Part shown: in pieces, positions 51,023 to 60,520 of the stretch | Numbering within the stretch: the first letter of the stretch is position 1 | Layout: the number at the start of each line of letters is the position of its first letter | Assembly: GCF_024758705.1 (NCBI RefSeq) | Contig: NZ_CP096971.1 | Coordinates: 2,046,001 to 2,110,000, forward strand | DNA from: Sphingomonas sp. SUN019 | Lineage (GTDB): Bacteria; Pseudomonadota; Alphaproteobacteria; Sphingomonadales; Sphingomonadaceae | Reading direction: 5' to 3' | Length of the DNA: 64,000 nucleotides | Notes under the pieces: generated by a model | Database searches by the model: none | What the model was told of the DNA's origin: nothing | The model's input: only the letters and a program-made list of their open reading frames with translations | Translations under genes and position numbers: made by a program

Positions 51023-54000
51023 ATGAAAATCCGTGCGCTTGCGCTCGTCTCGCTGGCCGCGCTCGCCGCGCATCAGGCGCTGGCGCAGCAGGCTCCACCC
51101 CCCGCGCCGGTCGAGCAGACGCAAGCGCCGGAGGATCGGTCGCTCCGCCCGGACGCCGCGCCGACACCATTGCCCAGCCCGGCCGCCGCGCCGACACCGG
51201 TCGCCGCCTCCACTACGCCATCAACCGCCAAGCCCGCGCCGTGGGACGTAAACGCGCCGCAGGGCGCGACCATCCGACAAGTGCCGATCCGCACCAGCGA
51301 AGGCAGCTGGATGGATATCGACGTCAGCCGCGATGGCCGCACGATCGCCTTCGCTTTGCTCGGCGACATCTACACCATGGGAATCGCGGGCGGCTCGCCG
51401 ACACACATCGCGGAGGGCCTCGCGTGGGAGGTGCAGCCGCGCTTCTCGCCCGACGGCGCGCGCATCGCCTTCACCTCGGATCGCGGCGGCGGCGACAATA
51501 TCTGGATCATGAACCGCGACGGGTCGAACAAGCAGCAGGTGACGAAGGAGGACTTCCGCCTGCTCAACCAGCCGTCGTGGAGCCCGGACGGCCGCTACAT
51601 CATCGCCAAGAAGCATTTCACCACCGGGCGTTCGCTCGGCACGGGCGAGGTGTGGCTGTACCACGTGTCGGGTGGCGGCGGCGTGCAACTGGTCAAGAAA
51701 CCGAGCGAAACGCATCAGAAGGAACTGGGCGAACCGGTCTACGCCGCCGACGGCAAGAGCCTGTTCTACACCAAGAACGTTACGCCGGGTCCGATCTTCG
51801 AATATGCGCAGGATTCGAACACCGATTTGTTCGACATCGAACGTTACGACCTCGACACCGGCGAGACGACCACCGCGGTCAGCGGCGACGGCGGATCGGT
51901 GCGTCCGACACCCTCCCCCGACGGCAAGCGCATCGCCTTCGTCCGGCGCGAGGCGACGCGGTCGAAGCTGTACGTGAAGGATCTGGAATCGGGCGTCGAG
52001 CGCAAGGTCTACGATACGCTCGATCAGGACGTGCAGGAGACGTGGGCGGTCACCGGCGTCTATCCCAACATGGCATGGACGCCCGACAGCAAGTCGGTCG
52101 TGTTCTGGGCCAAGGGCAAGATCCGCCGCGTCGACGCCGATACCGGTGCGACAAACGAAATCCCGTTCACCGTCAACGATACGCGCGGGGTGATCGACGC
52201 GCCGCATCCGCAGATCGCGGTCGCGCCGAACAGCTTCACCACCGCAATGCCGCGCTTCGCCAGCGTGTCACCCGATGGCGGACGCGTGGTGTTCGAAAGC
52301 CTCGGCAAGCTCTGGATCAAACCGATGACGGGCGGCGCGGTCAAGCGGCTGACCAATGCGAAGGACGGCTTCGAGCTGTTCCCGGCCTGGTCGCGCGACG
52401 GGCGGACGATCGCGTTCGTGGCGTGGAGCGACGCCGAACTCGGCCATATCCGCACCGTTCCGGCGGCCGGCGGGGCGGCAAAGACGCTGACGACGCAGCC
52501 GGGCCATTATGCGCGTCCGCGCTTCTCGCCCGATGGCAAGACCATCGTGTTCGAACGCGCGAGCGGGGGCGGCGTCACCTCACCACGCTGGGGCGAGAAT
52601 CCGGGCGTCTATCGCATCGCGACGACCGGCGGCGCGCCGAAGCTGGTCGCGCGCGACATGGCCTCGCCACAGTTCGCCGCGTCGAACGACCGGCTCTACA
52701 TGATCGGCAGCGAGCGCAAGGACGGCGCGGAGAAGCGCCAGCTGGTCAGCACCGACCTGAACGGCGAGGCGAAGCGCGTCCACGCCGCGGGCGATCTGGT
52801 CAACGATTACAGCGTGTCGCCATCGGGTGAATTCGTCGCCTTCCGGCAGAATTACGAAGCGTTCGTCGCGCCGCTGATGCCCGGCAACCAGTCGGTCGAT
52901 CTCGCGCCGGATTCAAAGGCGCTGCCAGTTACCCGCGTCAGCCGCGGCGGGGCGGATTACATGAACTGGTCGAACGACGGGCGGCGGCTGCATTGGAGCC
53001 TTGGTCCGACGGTCTATACGATCGAGACGACCACCGTCTTCCCGAACGGCCCGCGTCCCAAGGACGCTCCCGCCTTCGTCGCGCCGCGCACCGGCGCAAA
53101 TCTGTCGATGGACGTGCCCGCGGCGAAGCACCGCGGCGTGGTCGCGCTGGTCGGCGCGCGGCTGGTCACGATGAAGGATGCCAGCGGCGGCATCGTCGAT
53201 GACGGCGTCGTGGTGATCGACGGCGACCGCATCACCGCGGTCGGCCCGCGCGCGAGCGTCCAGGTGCCCGCGGGCGCGAGCGTCGTCGATGTCGCGGGCA
53301 AGACGATCATCCCCGGCCTGGTCGACGCGCACGCGCACGGCCCGGCGGGCGAGGACGAACTGATCCCTGAGGCCAACTGGTCGATGATCCAGAACCTCGC
53401 GCTTGGCACGACGACGATCCACGATCCATCGAACCGTTCGAGCGAAATCTTCGCCGCGTCGGAAATGCAGCGCGCCGGGCTGATCCTGGCCCCGCGCATC
53501 TTTTCGACCGGAGAGATCGTGTACGGCGCGAAGGCGGCCGACGTGTACGCGCAGATCGACAGCCTGGACGATGCGCTAGCGCACGTCCGCCGGATCAAGG
53601 CGCAGGGCGGGCATTCGATCAAGAACTACAACCAGCCGCGCCGCGAACAGCGCCAGCAGGTGGTCGAGGCCGCGCGGCGCGAGAACATGCAGGTCGTGGC
53701 CGAAGGCGGTTCGCTGTTCGGGATGGACATGAACCTGGTCGCCGACGGCAATTCGACGCTGGAGCACAATGTCCCGCTCGAGACGTTCTACGACGACGTG
53801 GTACAGTTGTTTTCGCAGACGAAGACCAATTACACCCCGACGCTCGTCGTCTCCTACGGCGGTCCGGCGGGCGATCCGTACTGGCGGCAGGCGACCGACG
53901 TGTTCGATAACCCGCTGCTGAAGGCGCATACCCCGCCCGCCAAACTGCTAGCCGACAATGCGCGGCGGGTGAAGGCGCCCGAATCGAACTACGTCGACGA

Positions 54001-54379
54001 CGACAACGCGCGCGAGGCGCACAAGCTGGCCAAGCGCGGCGTGCTCGTGTCGATCGGCGCGCACGGGCAGCAGGCGGGGATCGGCGCACATTGGGAATTG
54101 TGGTCGTTCGTGCGCGGCGGGATGACCCCGATCGAGGCGCTCCGCGCAGGAACGATCGTGTCCGCGCAGTCGCTCGGCATGGCGAAGGACATCGGGTCGC
54201 TGGAGGTCGGCAAGCTCGCCGATCTGGTCGTGCTGGACGCCGATCCGACCGCGGATATCCGTAACAGCGACAAAGTGTCGCGGGTCATGCTCGGCGGGCG
54301 GCTGTACGATGCCGCGACGATGAACGAGGTCGCGACCGGGGATGCGAAACGCCCGGCCTATTGGTGGGAAACGAAGTAA
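51023..54379 (+). CDS. secreted TolB-like propeller/amidohydrolase fusion
   Basis: A 1118-residue exported protein. Residues 1-21 are a signal peptide ending in HQALAQ, followed by a Pro/Ala-rich stretch to about 75. Residues 80-690 have TolB/PD40-type beta-propeller repeats (e.g. QPRFSPDGARIAFTSDRGG, PSWSPDGRYIIA, PTPSPDGKRIAFVRR). The C-terminal 430 residues are an amidohydrolase with the metal motif GLVDAHAHGP and end VGKLADLVVLDADPT. Such fusions occur in sphingomonads and xanthomonads and are thought to cleave peptides or cyclic amides; the substrate is unknown. ATG 51023 follows AAGGGGA. It is not obviously related to photosynthesis. Confidence 0.88.
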   Translation: MKIRALALVSLAALAAHQALAQQAPPPAPVEQTQAPEDRSLRPDAAPTPLPSPAAAPTPVAASTTPSTAKPAPWDVNAPQGATIRQVPIRTSEGSWMDIDVSRDGRTIAFALLGDIYTMGIAGGSPTHIAEGLAWEVQPRFSPDGARIAFTSDRGGGDNIWIMNRDGSNKQQVTKEDFRLLNQPSWSPDGRYIIAKKHFTTGRSLGTGEVWLYHVSGGGGVQLVKKPSETHQKELGEPVYAADGKSLFYTKNVTPGPIFEYAQDSNTDLFDIERYDLDTGETTTAVSGDGGSVRPTPSPDGKRIAFVRREATRSKLYVKDLESGVERKVYDTLDQDVQETWAVTGVYPNMAWTPDSKSVVFWAKGKIRRVDADTGATNEIPFTVNDTRGVIDAPHPQIAVAPNSFTTAMPRFASVSPDGGRVVFESLGKLWIKPMTGGAVKRLTNAKDGFELFPAWSRDGRTIAFVAWSDAELGHIRTVPAAGGAAKTLTTQPGHYARPRFSPDGKTIVFERASGGGVTSPRWGENPGVYRIATTGGAPKLVARDMASPQFAASNDRLYMIGSERKDGAEKRQLVSTDLNGEAKRVHAAGDLVNDYSVSPSGEFVAFRQNYEAFVAPLMPGNQSVDLAPDSKALPVTRVSRGGADYMNWSNDGRRLHWSLGPTVYTIETTTVFPNGPRPKDAPAFVAPRTGANLSMDVPAAKHRGVVALVGARLVTMKDASGGIVDDGVVVIDGDRITAVGPRASVQVPAGASVVDVAGKTIIPGLVDAHAHGPAGEDELIPEANWSMIQNLALGTTTIHDPSNRSSEIFAASEMQRAGLILAPRIFSTGEIVYGAKAADVYAQIDSLDDALAHVRRIKAQGGHSIKNYNQPRREQRQQVVEAARRENMQVVAEGGSLFGMDMNLVADGNSTLEHNVPLETFYDDVVQLFSQTKTNYTPTLVVSYGGPAGDPYWRQATDVFDNPLLKAHTPPAKLLADNARRVKAPESNYVDDDNAREAHKLAKRGVLVSIGAHGQQAGIGAHWELWSFVRGGMTPIEALRAGTIVSAQSLGMAKDIGSLEVGKLADLVVLDADPTADIRNSDKVSRVMLGGRLYDAATMNEVATGDAKRPAYWWETK

Positions 54380-54420
54380 CCGATCGGCCATCCCGGCGCG
54401 TGCCGGGATGGCCGATCGGT
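54379..54420. terminator. bidirectional terminator hairpin, 19-bp stem
   Basis: ACCGATCGGCCATCCCGGC, loop GCGT and its exact complement form a perfect 19-bp stem that starts in the amidohydrolase stop codon and ends five bases before the stop of the convergent TonB receptor gene. It fills almost the whole intergenic space. Confidence 0.8.
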
Positions 54421-54424
54421 CACG

Positions 54425-57409
54425 TCAGAAACGATACCCGAGGCGGAACTGGATACGCCGCGGCAGAGTGATCGTGCTGGTGCCGATCTCGGTCCGGATC
54501 AGCGGATCGGTCGCACTGAAGAACCCGTCGAAGCCGCTGAAGTTCTTGTTGTTGAAAGCGTTCAGCAGATCGACCGCCGCTTCGATTTCGTGACCGCTGT
54601 CGCCGCCGAACGGCTTGAACTTGTTGGCGAGCGTCAGGTTCACCTCGCAGAATGCGAAGACGCCCTTGATGCAGTTCTTGATCGGATAATAGGTCGTCGG
54701 CAGCGCTGCGCCGCTGTCCGTGCCACGCGTACCGTCGGTCACGGTATAGGCCTGACCGCTGCCCAGCGTCGTAAGCGTGGAGAACTGGAAACCCAGCGGC
54801 AGGTCGACGATGCCGGACAGGACGACGCGGTGACGTTCGTCGCCGGGGCTGTTGCGCCAGCCGTAACCATCGGGGGTCAGGCCATCCAGGCTGAACAGGT
54901 CGCCGCCGTTCTTTTCGGCCTTGCCGAGGGTATAGGCGATATTCAGGCCCCACCCGCTGGATTTGCTGTAGTTTTTGTCGAGCGTGAAATACAGCGCCTT
55001 GTAGCGCGTATCGAGCCCGTCGAACCCGATGATGACGTTCGAATAACCATTGGCGATGGCGGATGCAGTGTTGCAGCAGCCCCCCAGTCCGTTGTTCTGC
55101 CGCGTGGCGAACAGGTTGGTGTAACCGTTGCGGCCGCGCTGGTACGATGCGGTCAGCGACGCCTGGAAAATGCCGACCTTCTGGCGGACGCCAAGGCTGG
55201 CCTGGTCATTGACCGGGGGCTTCGCATCGTTCTTCACCGCGAACAATTCCGGCAGCCCGACTTCGGGATTGGAATTGATCAGCGCCAGCAGGCCGTCGCG
55301 GGTCAGATACGAAGGATTGAACGCGATAGTCGGCTGGTTGTTGCGCGGCGCACCCGTTGCGGAGAACCGGAACACGCCGATCGGGTTGATCGTCCTGCTG
55401 AGTTCGTCGACCGTGTTGTTGAAGTTGTTGCGGTCGTAATAGCGTCCGACCCCGCCAAAGATCACCGTCGACTGATCGTCGTTGATGTCATACGAAAACC
55501 CCAGCCGCGGTGCGAACGCATATTCGAAGGGCGATCGATTGTTGCCGTTGGTGATGTAGTTTTCGGGATCGAAATAGAATGTCGACGGCAGCGACCGCAG
55601 CGCCGCGGCTGCACGGGTAGGCGTCACATAGTCGTTGTTGAACCCGTTGAACTCGTAATCGTACCGGACGCCGATGTTCAGTTGCAACCGGTCGGTGACG
55701 TCCCAATCGTCCTGGATGTAGAATCCTAGCTGCGTGTTGGACCCGAAGATGCGCCCGTTGCCAAGGCCAAGACGCGCTTCGGCCGGAAAGGTGAAATTCG
55801 TGTCGTCGGTCGGATCGTTCGGGGTGCCGGAATCAGCGTTGGTGAAGGTATAGCGCGGCTGAATGAACGACTGGTTGTTGAATTCGATATCGGTCACTTC
55901 GACGCGAGCGCCCGCCTTGATCGAATGATTGTCCGACGCCTGCCATGTGACGTCGTCGCGAATGGTATAGCTTTGCTGAACTTCGCGACGGGTCGAATCC
56001 TTGCCACCGAACGTGATTACGCCCTGGTACTGGAACTGCGGCAGATCGGGGTTGAGCGACGTCGGATTGAACTTGTAGTTCAGATAGTTGACGTTGAATT
56101 CGTTGACGAAATTTTCGCCTGAATAGGTCCATTTGAACAGATACGTGTCGATCGTGTTGATCTTGTTCTCGGCCGCGGAAAACGCGGTTTCCCCGCCGAA
56201 CCCCTGGATGTCGGTTTCCTGACGGCGGCTGAACGACAGGTCGAAAACCTGGTTCGAATCCGGGGTGAAGGTAAGTTTGCCGAAATAGAAGTCGCCCCGG
56301 AACGGGCTGACGAAGGCACCTTCGAAGTCACTCACCTGCCGCCCCGTGATCGCGGCGAAGTCGGCGCGCTGGGCGGCCGTGGCGTTCGACTGGACGTTGA
56401 ACGCGCGGTCCTGGTCATTGCCTTCATAGGTCGCGAAGAAGAACAATTTGTCCTTTATGATCGGCCCGCCCAGCGCCACGCCATATTGCTTGCGTTCGAA
56501 CGCGGGCTCAGGGTTGTTGTTGCGTTTGTCGAAAAAGGCCTTCTGCGTCAGCGACTTGTCGGTGTACTGACCGAATACCTCGCCATGAAATTCGTTGGTG
56601 CCCGATTTCGTGACCGACGTGATGATCGCCGACCCGGCCTGTTCGTATTCGGCTTTGTAATTCTGCGTCAGGACGCGGAATTCCTGCACCGCCAGCTGTC
56701 CGAACGGGTTGCCGCGGCTGTTCTGCTGCCCCGCCACGCCGCCTTCGCGCAACTTGTTCTTCAGGCTGACGCCGTCGACGAACACATTGACCTGGCTGGC
56801 GGTCGATCCGCCCGCCGAGAAGCTCTTGTCGGTTTCGCTGTCGTTGTAGCGCACGCCCGGCGCGAGCGCTGCGAACGACAGGAAGTTGCGGTCGGTCTGC
56901 GGCAGCGTGCGGATCTGTTCCTGGCTGACGTTGGTGGCGACCTCGCTGGTCTTGGTTTCGACCAGGCGCGTGCCGGTGACGACGATGTCGCCCGCGACCT
57001 CCTCGGCCGGCACGCCGGATTCGGCGGGTGCAGCCGCCGCGGCCAGCACCGCGTTGATCGTCGCCGCCTGGCCGATCCCGACCACCACCCGCTGCGCGAA
57101 TGTCTCACCGTTCGGTCCGGTCACCGTCACGTCATACGCGGCGGGTCGCAGGCCGTTCAGCAGGAATGACCCGCGCGCGTCGCTGGTCGCGCGAAACGTC
57201 TGGTTATTGGCCTTGTTCACCGCGGTCACGGTCGCGCCCGCAACCGGCGCACCGGCGGCATCGCGCGCCTGGCCGCGCAGCGACGCGGTGGTCGTCTGGG
57301 CCGACACGGCGACGGGCGCGATCGTCGCGACGCCGAACGCCAGCGCCGACATGCCTAGCGCCAGCGCGGAACGGCGGGCTTCTCCACGAACAATGTCATT
57401 GAACTTCAT
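54425..57409 (-). CDS. TonB-dependent receptor with carboxypeptidase-like N-domain
   Basis: A 994-residue outer membrane receptor of the Oar-like class. A signal peptide ends near residue 37 (APVAVSAQ). A carboxypeptidase regulatory-like domain follows (SLRGQARDAAGAPVAGATVT...FLLNGLRPAAYDVTV, split over residues 43-105), then a plug with GDIVVTGTRLVETKTSEVATN and LRGV-type elements, and a large barrel ending RIQFRLGYRF. Receptors like this import oligosaccharides. It diverges from the sugar carrier at 57704, and the shared 294-bp region contains three GTAAC-type operators, so it is part of the glucan locus. Confidence 0.92.
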   Translation of the reverse strand: MKFNDIVRGEARRSALALGMSALAFGVATIAPVAVSAQTTTASLRGQARDAAGAPVAGATVTAVNKANNQTFRATSDARGSFLLNGLRPAAYDVTVTGPNGETFAQRVVVGIGQAATINAVLAAAAAPAESGVPAEEVAGDIVVTGTRLVETKTSEVATNVSQEQIRTLPQTDRNFLSFAALAPGVRYNDSETDKSFSAGGSTASQVNVFVDGVSLKNKLREGGVAGQQNSRGNPFGQLAVQEFRVLTQNYKAEYEQAGSAIITSVTKSGTNEFHGEVFGQYTDKSLTQKAFFDKRNNNPEPAFERKQYGVALGGPIIKDKLFFFATYEGNDQDRAFNVQSNATAAQRADFAAITGRQVSDFEGAFVSPFRGDFYFGKLTFTPDSNQVFDLSFSRRQETDIQGFGGETAFSAAENKINTIDTYLFKWTYSGENFVNEFNVNYLNYKFNPTSLNPDLPQFQYQGVITFGGKDSTRREVQQSYTIRDDVTWQASDNHSIKAGARVEVTDIEFNNQSFIQPRYTFTNADSGTPNDPTDDTNFTFPAEARLGLGNGRIFGSNTQLGFYIQDDWDVTDRLQLNIGVRYDYEFNGFNNDYVTPTRAAAALRSLPSTFYFDPENYITNGNNRSPFEYAFAPRLGFSYDINDDQSTVIFGGVGRYYDRNNFNNTVDELSRTINPIGVFRFSATGAPRNNQPTIAFNPSYLTRDGLLALINSNPEVGLPELFAVKNDAKPPVNDQASLGVRQKVGIFQASLTASYQRGRNGYTNLFATRQNNGLGGCCNTASAIANGYSNVIIGFDGLDTRYKALYFTLDKNYSKSSGWGLNIAYTLGKAEKNGGDLFSLDGLTPDGYGWRNSPGDERHRVVLSGIVDLPLGFQFSTLTTLGSGQAYTVTDGTRGTDSGAALPTTYYPIKNCIKGVFAFCEVNLTLANKFKPFGGDSGHEIEAAVDLLNAFNNKNFSGFDGFFSATDPLIRTEIGTSTITLPRRIQFRLGYRF

Positions 57410-57500
57410 GGGGAAACCCCTCCTTGGATTGTCGACGCTCCCCCGCTTTCCGGGCCGTCACGGGCGGCCGTGAGCCGATCATTCGACTCGCGAGGTTTCG

Positions 57501-57532
57501 GTAACCGCTTACAGCCGCGCGTAACCGGTTAC
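57501..57532. promoter_or_regulatory. two LacI-type operators before TonB receptor
   Basis: GTAACCGGTTAC (57521-57532) is a perfect 12-bp palindrome with a central CG, typical of LacI-family operators. GTAACCGCTTAC (57501-57512) differs at one base. They are 20 bp apart centre to centre, on the same face of the helix approximately. The perfect copy recurs at 61573-61584. Confidence 0.65.
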
Positions 57533-57626
57533 AACGCATGAGCCGCGCGCGGACTGATTGCTGCGCGACTGTTGCCAATTTACCGCGTGGGACGGACGGA
57601 CGGCAACGGCGGCCGCTCGCATCGGC

Positions 57627-57641
57627 TGTAACGCAGTTACA
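57627..57641. promoter_or_regulatory. LacI-type operator before sugar carrier
   Basis: TGTAACGCAGTTACA has perfect 6-bp arms around GCA, the same half-site as the GTAACCGGTTAC operators with one extra central base. It lies 63 bases before the carrier start. Confidence 0.5.
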
Positions 57642-57703
57642 TCTGCCCTTGCCGCCAATCCGGTGTTAGGCCGGGCGTCAAGAACAGGTTTCGCAGGGAG
57701 TGG

Positions 57704-59014
57704 ATGTTCATGGCGATGGCGCCGAGTCCGGTCGATACGCATTCGACCCATGCCGCACAGGGTGACGCTGCGCACGGTTACGACGCGCCCGACCTGCGCT
57801 GGTTCGTGTTCGCGTTGTTCTTCATCTTCGGCGGCATCACCAGCCTGAACGACGTGATCATCCCGAAGCTGAAGGAGCTGTTCACGCTCACGCACTTCAC
57901 GTCGCAATTGGTCAATTCGGCGTTCTTCTTCGCCTACGCGCTGTTCTCGTTGCCCGCCGCCGCGGTCGTGCGCCGCTTCGGCTACATGCGCACCGCCTCG
58001 ATCGGACTGGTGACGATGACCGCGGGATGCCTGTTGTTCATTCCCGCCTCGTCGTCGGCGACATTCGGAATGTTCCTGTTCGCGTTGTTCGTGCTCGGCG
58101 CGGGGATCACCGTGGTTCAGGTCGTCGCGAACCCGCTGATCTCGCTGCTCGGCCCGCCGAAGACCGCGCACAGCCGTCTGACCTTTGCGCAGGCGTTCAA
58201 TTCGCTCGGCACGACGATCTTCCCGCGCGTGGGGTCCACGCTGATCCTCGGCGGGCTGGCGACGGTCAGCGCAGCGACTCTGTCGGGTGCCGCGCTGGAT
58301 GCGTACCGGGTCGAGGCATCGCGCGCGATCGTCCACACCTATCTTGGCCTCGCGGTCGCGCTGCTGGTGATCGCGGGCGTCGTGTGGACGCGGCGGAACC
58401 GGCTGCAGGAAGAACAGGAGGAGAGCCGCAGCATCTTCCATCCGCTGACCCTGCTGTCGCGCCCGCGCTTCGCGATGGGGACGGCGTGCATCTTCCTTTA
58501 TGTCGGCGCGGAGGTCGCGATCGGATCGCTGATCGTCAGCTATCTGATGCAGGCGAACGTGTGGAACGTGACCGATCAATATGCCGGCAACCACGTTTTC
58601 TATTACTGGGGCGGCGCGCTGGTCGGACGCTTCATCGGGTCCGCGGTGCTGCGCGTGGTGTCGCCGGGCAAGGTGCTGATGGCGGTCGCGGCGGGATCGA
58701 TCACGCTGATCTTGATATCCGCCAACACGACCGGCGCGGTCTCGGGCTGGGCATTGCTGGCGATCGGGCTGATGAACTCGATCATGTTCCCGACGATCTT
58801 CAGCCTGGCGTCCGAAGGCCTGGGGAAGCGCGCGGCGGAAGGATCGGGCGTGATCGCGACTGCGATCGTCGGCGGCGCGGTCATCCCGCCGCTGACGGGC
58901 GCGCTGGCCGATGCGAGCGGGCTGCACTTCGCGCTGGTCCTGCCCGCGATCTGCTACGCGCTGATCGCCGCGTTCGGGCTGTATGCGCGCAAGCCTGCGC
59001 CCGAGATTGAGTAA
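57704..59014 (+). CDS. sugar MFS transporter, GluP/FucP-like
   Basis: A 436-residue carrier with 12 helices. Sequence patterns DVIIPKLKELFTL, LVNSAFFFAYALFSLPAA and QVVANPLISLLGPPKTAHSRLTFAQAFNSLGTTIFP match the FucP/GluP glucose-galactose/fucose subfamily. ATG 57704 is four bases after AGGGAG; ATG 57710 has a better spacing and is equally possible. It probably moves glucose or a short glucan released by the GH144 and GH3 enzymes across the inner membrane. It is followed by a terminator hairpin shared with the convergent glucanase gene. Confidence 0.88.
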   Translation: MFMAMAPSPVDTHSTHAAQGDAAHGYDAPDLRWFVFALFFIFGGITSLNDVIIPKLKELFTLTHFTSQLVNSAFFFAYALFSLPAAAVVRRFGYMRTASIGLVTMTAGCLLFIPASSSATFGMFLFALFVLGAGITVVQVVANPLISLLGPPKTAHSRLTFAQAFNSLGTTIFPRVGSTLILGGLATVSAATLSGAALDAYRVEASRAIVHTYLGLAVALLVIAGVVWTRRNRLQEEQEESRSIFHPLTLLSRPRFAMGTACIFLYVGAEVAIGSLIVSYLMQANVWNVTDQYAGNHVFYYWGGALVGRFIGSAVLRVVSPGKVLMAVAAGSITLILISANTTGAVSGWALLAIGLMNSIMFPTIFSLASEGLGKRAAEGSGVIATAIVGGAVIPPLTGALADASGLHFALVLPAICYALIAAFGLYARKPAPEIE

Positions 59015-59021
59015 GCCGGTA

Positions 59022-59045
59022 CGGGGCGGCAGGCACGCCGCCCCG
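59022..59045. terminator. bidirectional terminator hairpin
   Basis: CGGGGCGGC, loop AGGCAC and GCCGCCCCG make a perfect 9-bp GC stem in the 36-bp gap between the convergent carrier and glucanase genes. Confidence 0.65.
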
Positions 59046-59050
59046 CTATC

Positions 59051-60520
59051 TCACTTCTGGTCGAGCCACCCGCCGGTGAAGCCCGCGCGTTGCAGGCCGC
59101 GGCGGATCACCGGCGACTTGCGCATCACCTTCCACACGAAATCGCTGCGATAGTTCGCCGCCTGCAGCAGGATCGGCCCTTGGTCGATGCCGAGATAATC
59201 GCTCGCCACCCAGCCGTTCGCGGCGTCGACCGTCCCGGTTTCCAGCTTCTTTTCAGAGTAGCGGAAACTCGGGTTGAACGCGTCCAGGAAGCCGTATTGC
59301 TGATACAGCCCGGGCACGCGCAGCAACGCCTCGGCCGCGGGTATGCAGATCTCGGGCGCGAACGGCAGCGACCCCAGCGCCGCGGTCGGCGCGATCGTGC
59401 CGTCGTCGCGCTCGTCCGGCTGACCCAGCGGCCCACGCGCGGAATAACCGTAGAACGTCCGCGTCTCGCCCCCTGACCGATTTGGGAACGGCAGCTTGTA
59501 ATTCCCCGGCCCGTCGCACGCGGTCAGCCCCCAGATATCGCGCGAATAGCCCTCCCAGCCCATCGGATTGGCCATGCAATAAGCGCGATTGGCGAATGTC
59601 GCGCGGCGGCTGTTCTCGAAATAATCGAACCCCGCCCCGCGCATCACGACATCGCGGATGCCGCGGAAATCGATCCACACATGGCTGTACTGGTGGCCGA
59701 ACATCGGCGCGAAGGCCAAATGCCGCGTCGCCCCCTCGCCACGCCAGAACCGCGGGTACGGCGCGGTCCAGGCGTTCCACGCGCCATCGGGCAGCGGATA
59801 GCGCGTCGAGCCGAGCCCGAGCAGCACGACCATCATCCCCTCGTTATATCCGTCCCAGCTGCGTTCGATGAAGCCCTTCTTCGGATCCCAGCCCATCGAC
59901 ACGACCGGCCGCTTGTTCAGGAACCACGGCCATTCGGCGCGCCCGACCAGATCGTTCGCGACGTCGCGGATCTCGATCTCGGCCGGATCGTCGCCTTCCC
60001 AGTAAGACGCCGCGAACAGCATCCCGAAGTGCATCAGCGTGGTGTCGACGCTCGACAGTTCAGTGTCGCGATACCGCAAGCCCGTTTTCATATCGAGAAA
60101 GTGGTAGAAGAACCCGCGCTGCCCCGACACGCCGCTGCGCCCGTCCCCCTGCGGCAGGCTGGCGAAGAATTTCAGCGTCGTCAGCGTCAGGTCGCGCGCC
60201 TCCTCACGCTTCGCCCAGCCGCGCTCGACGCCGACCGCATAGGCCGTCAGCGCAAATCCGACCGCGGCGATGCTGCAGAACGGCGGGTTGGGGGTCCGAT
60301 CGGGCACCAGCCCGTTCGCGCGGTTCACGTTGTTCCAGAACCAGCGGAAAGTACGTTCCTCGATATCGGCGTAGAAATCGGGGAGCTTGTCCTTGCCCGC
60401 CGTCGCGCCGGCGCCGGTGGTGGCGCAACCCGGCAGGCCAGCACCGGCGACGGCAAGCGCGGAACTGGCGATCAGCGTGCGGCGGTCGATCATGTGCTTT
60501 TTCCCGTTCATGGCTGTCAC
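59051..60520 (-). CDS. GH144-like glucanase (glucoamylase-family lipoprotein)
   Basis: A 489-residue exported enzyme. The N-terminus has a Tat-like DRRTLIASSALAVAGAGLPG with a lipobox ending in Cys, so it is probably a lipoprotein. The catalytic (alpha/alpha)6 domain includes TFRWFWNNVNRANGLVPDR, SIAAVGFALTAYAVGVERGW, GFFYHFLDMKTGLRY and MFGHQYSHVWIDFRG, the pattern of the PF10091 glucoamylase family, which includes GH144 endo-beta-1,2-glucanases. GTG 60520 overlaps the lacI stop (GTGA); ATG 60511 and 60493 are alternatives. The GH3 gene and receptor nearby support a beta-glucan substrate. Confidence 0.82.
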   Translation of the reverse strand: MTAMNGKKHMIDRRTLIASSALAVAGAGLPGCATTGAGATAGKDKLPDFYADIEERTFRWFWNNVNRANGLVPDRTPNPPFCSIAAVGFALTAYAVGVERGWAKREEARDLTLTTLKFFASLPQGDGRSGVSGQRGFFYHFLDMKTGLRYRDTELSSVDTTLMHFGMLFAASYWEGDDPAEIEIRDVANDLVGRAEWPWFLNKRPVVSMGWDPKKGFIERSWDGYNEGMMVVLLGLGSTRYPLPDGAWNAWTAPYPRFWRGEGATRHLAFAPMFGHQYSHVWIDFRGIRDVVMRGAGFDYFENSRRATFANRAYCMANPMGWEGYSRDIWGLTACDGPGNYKLPFPNRSGGETRTFYGYSARGPLGQPDERDDGTIAPTAALGSLPFAPEICIPAAEALLRVPGLYQQYGFLDAFNPSFRYSEKKLETGTVDAANGWVASDYLGIDQGPILLQAANYRSDFVWKVMRKSPVIRRGLQRAGFTGGWLDQK

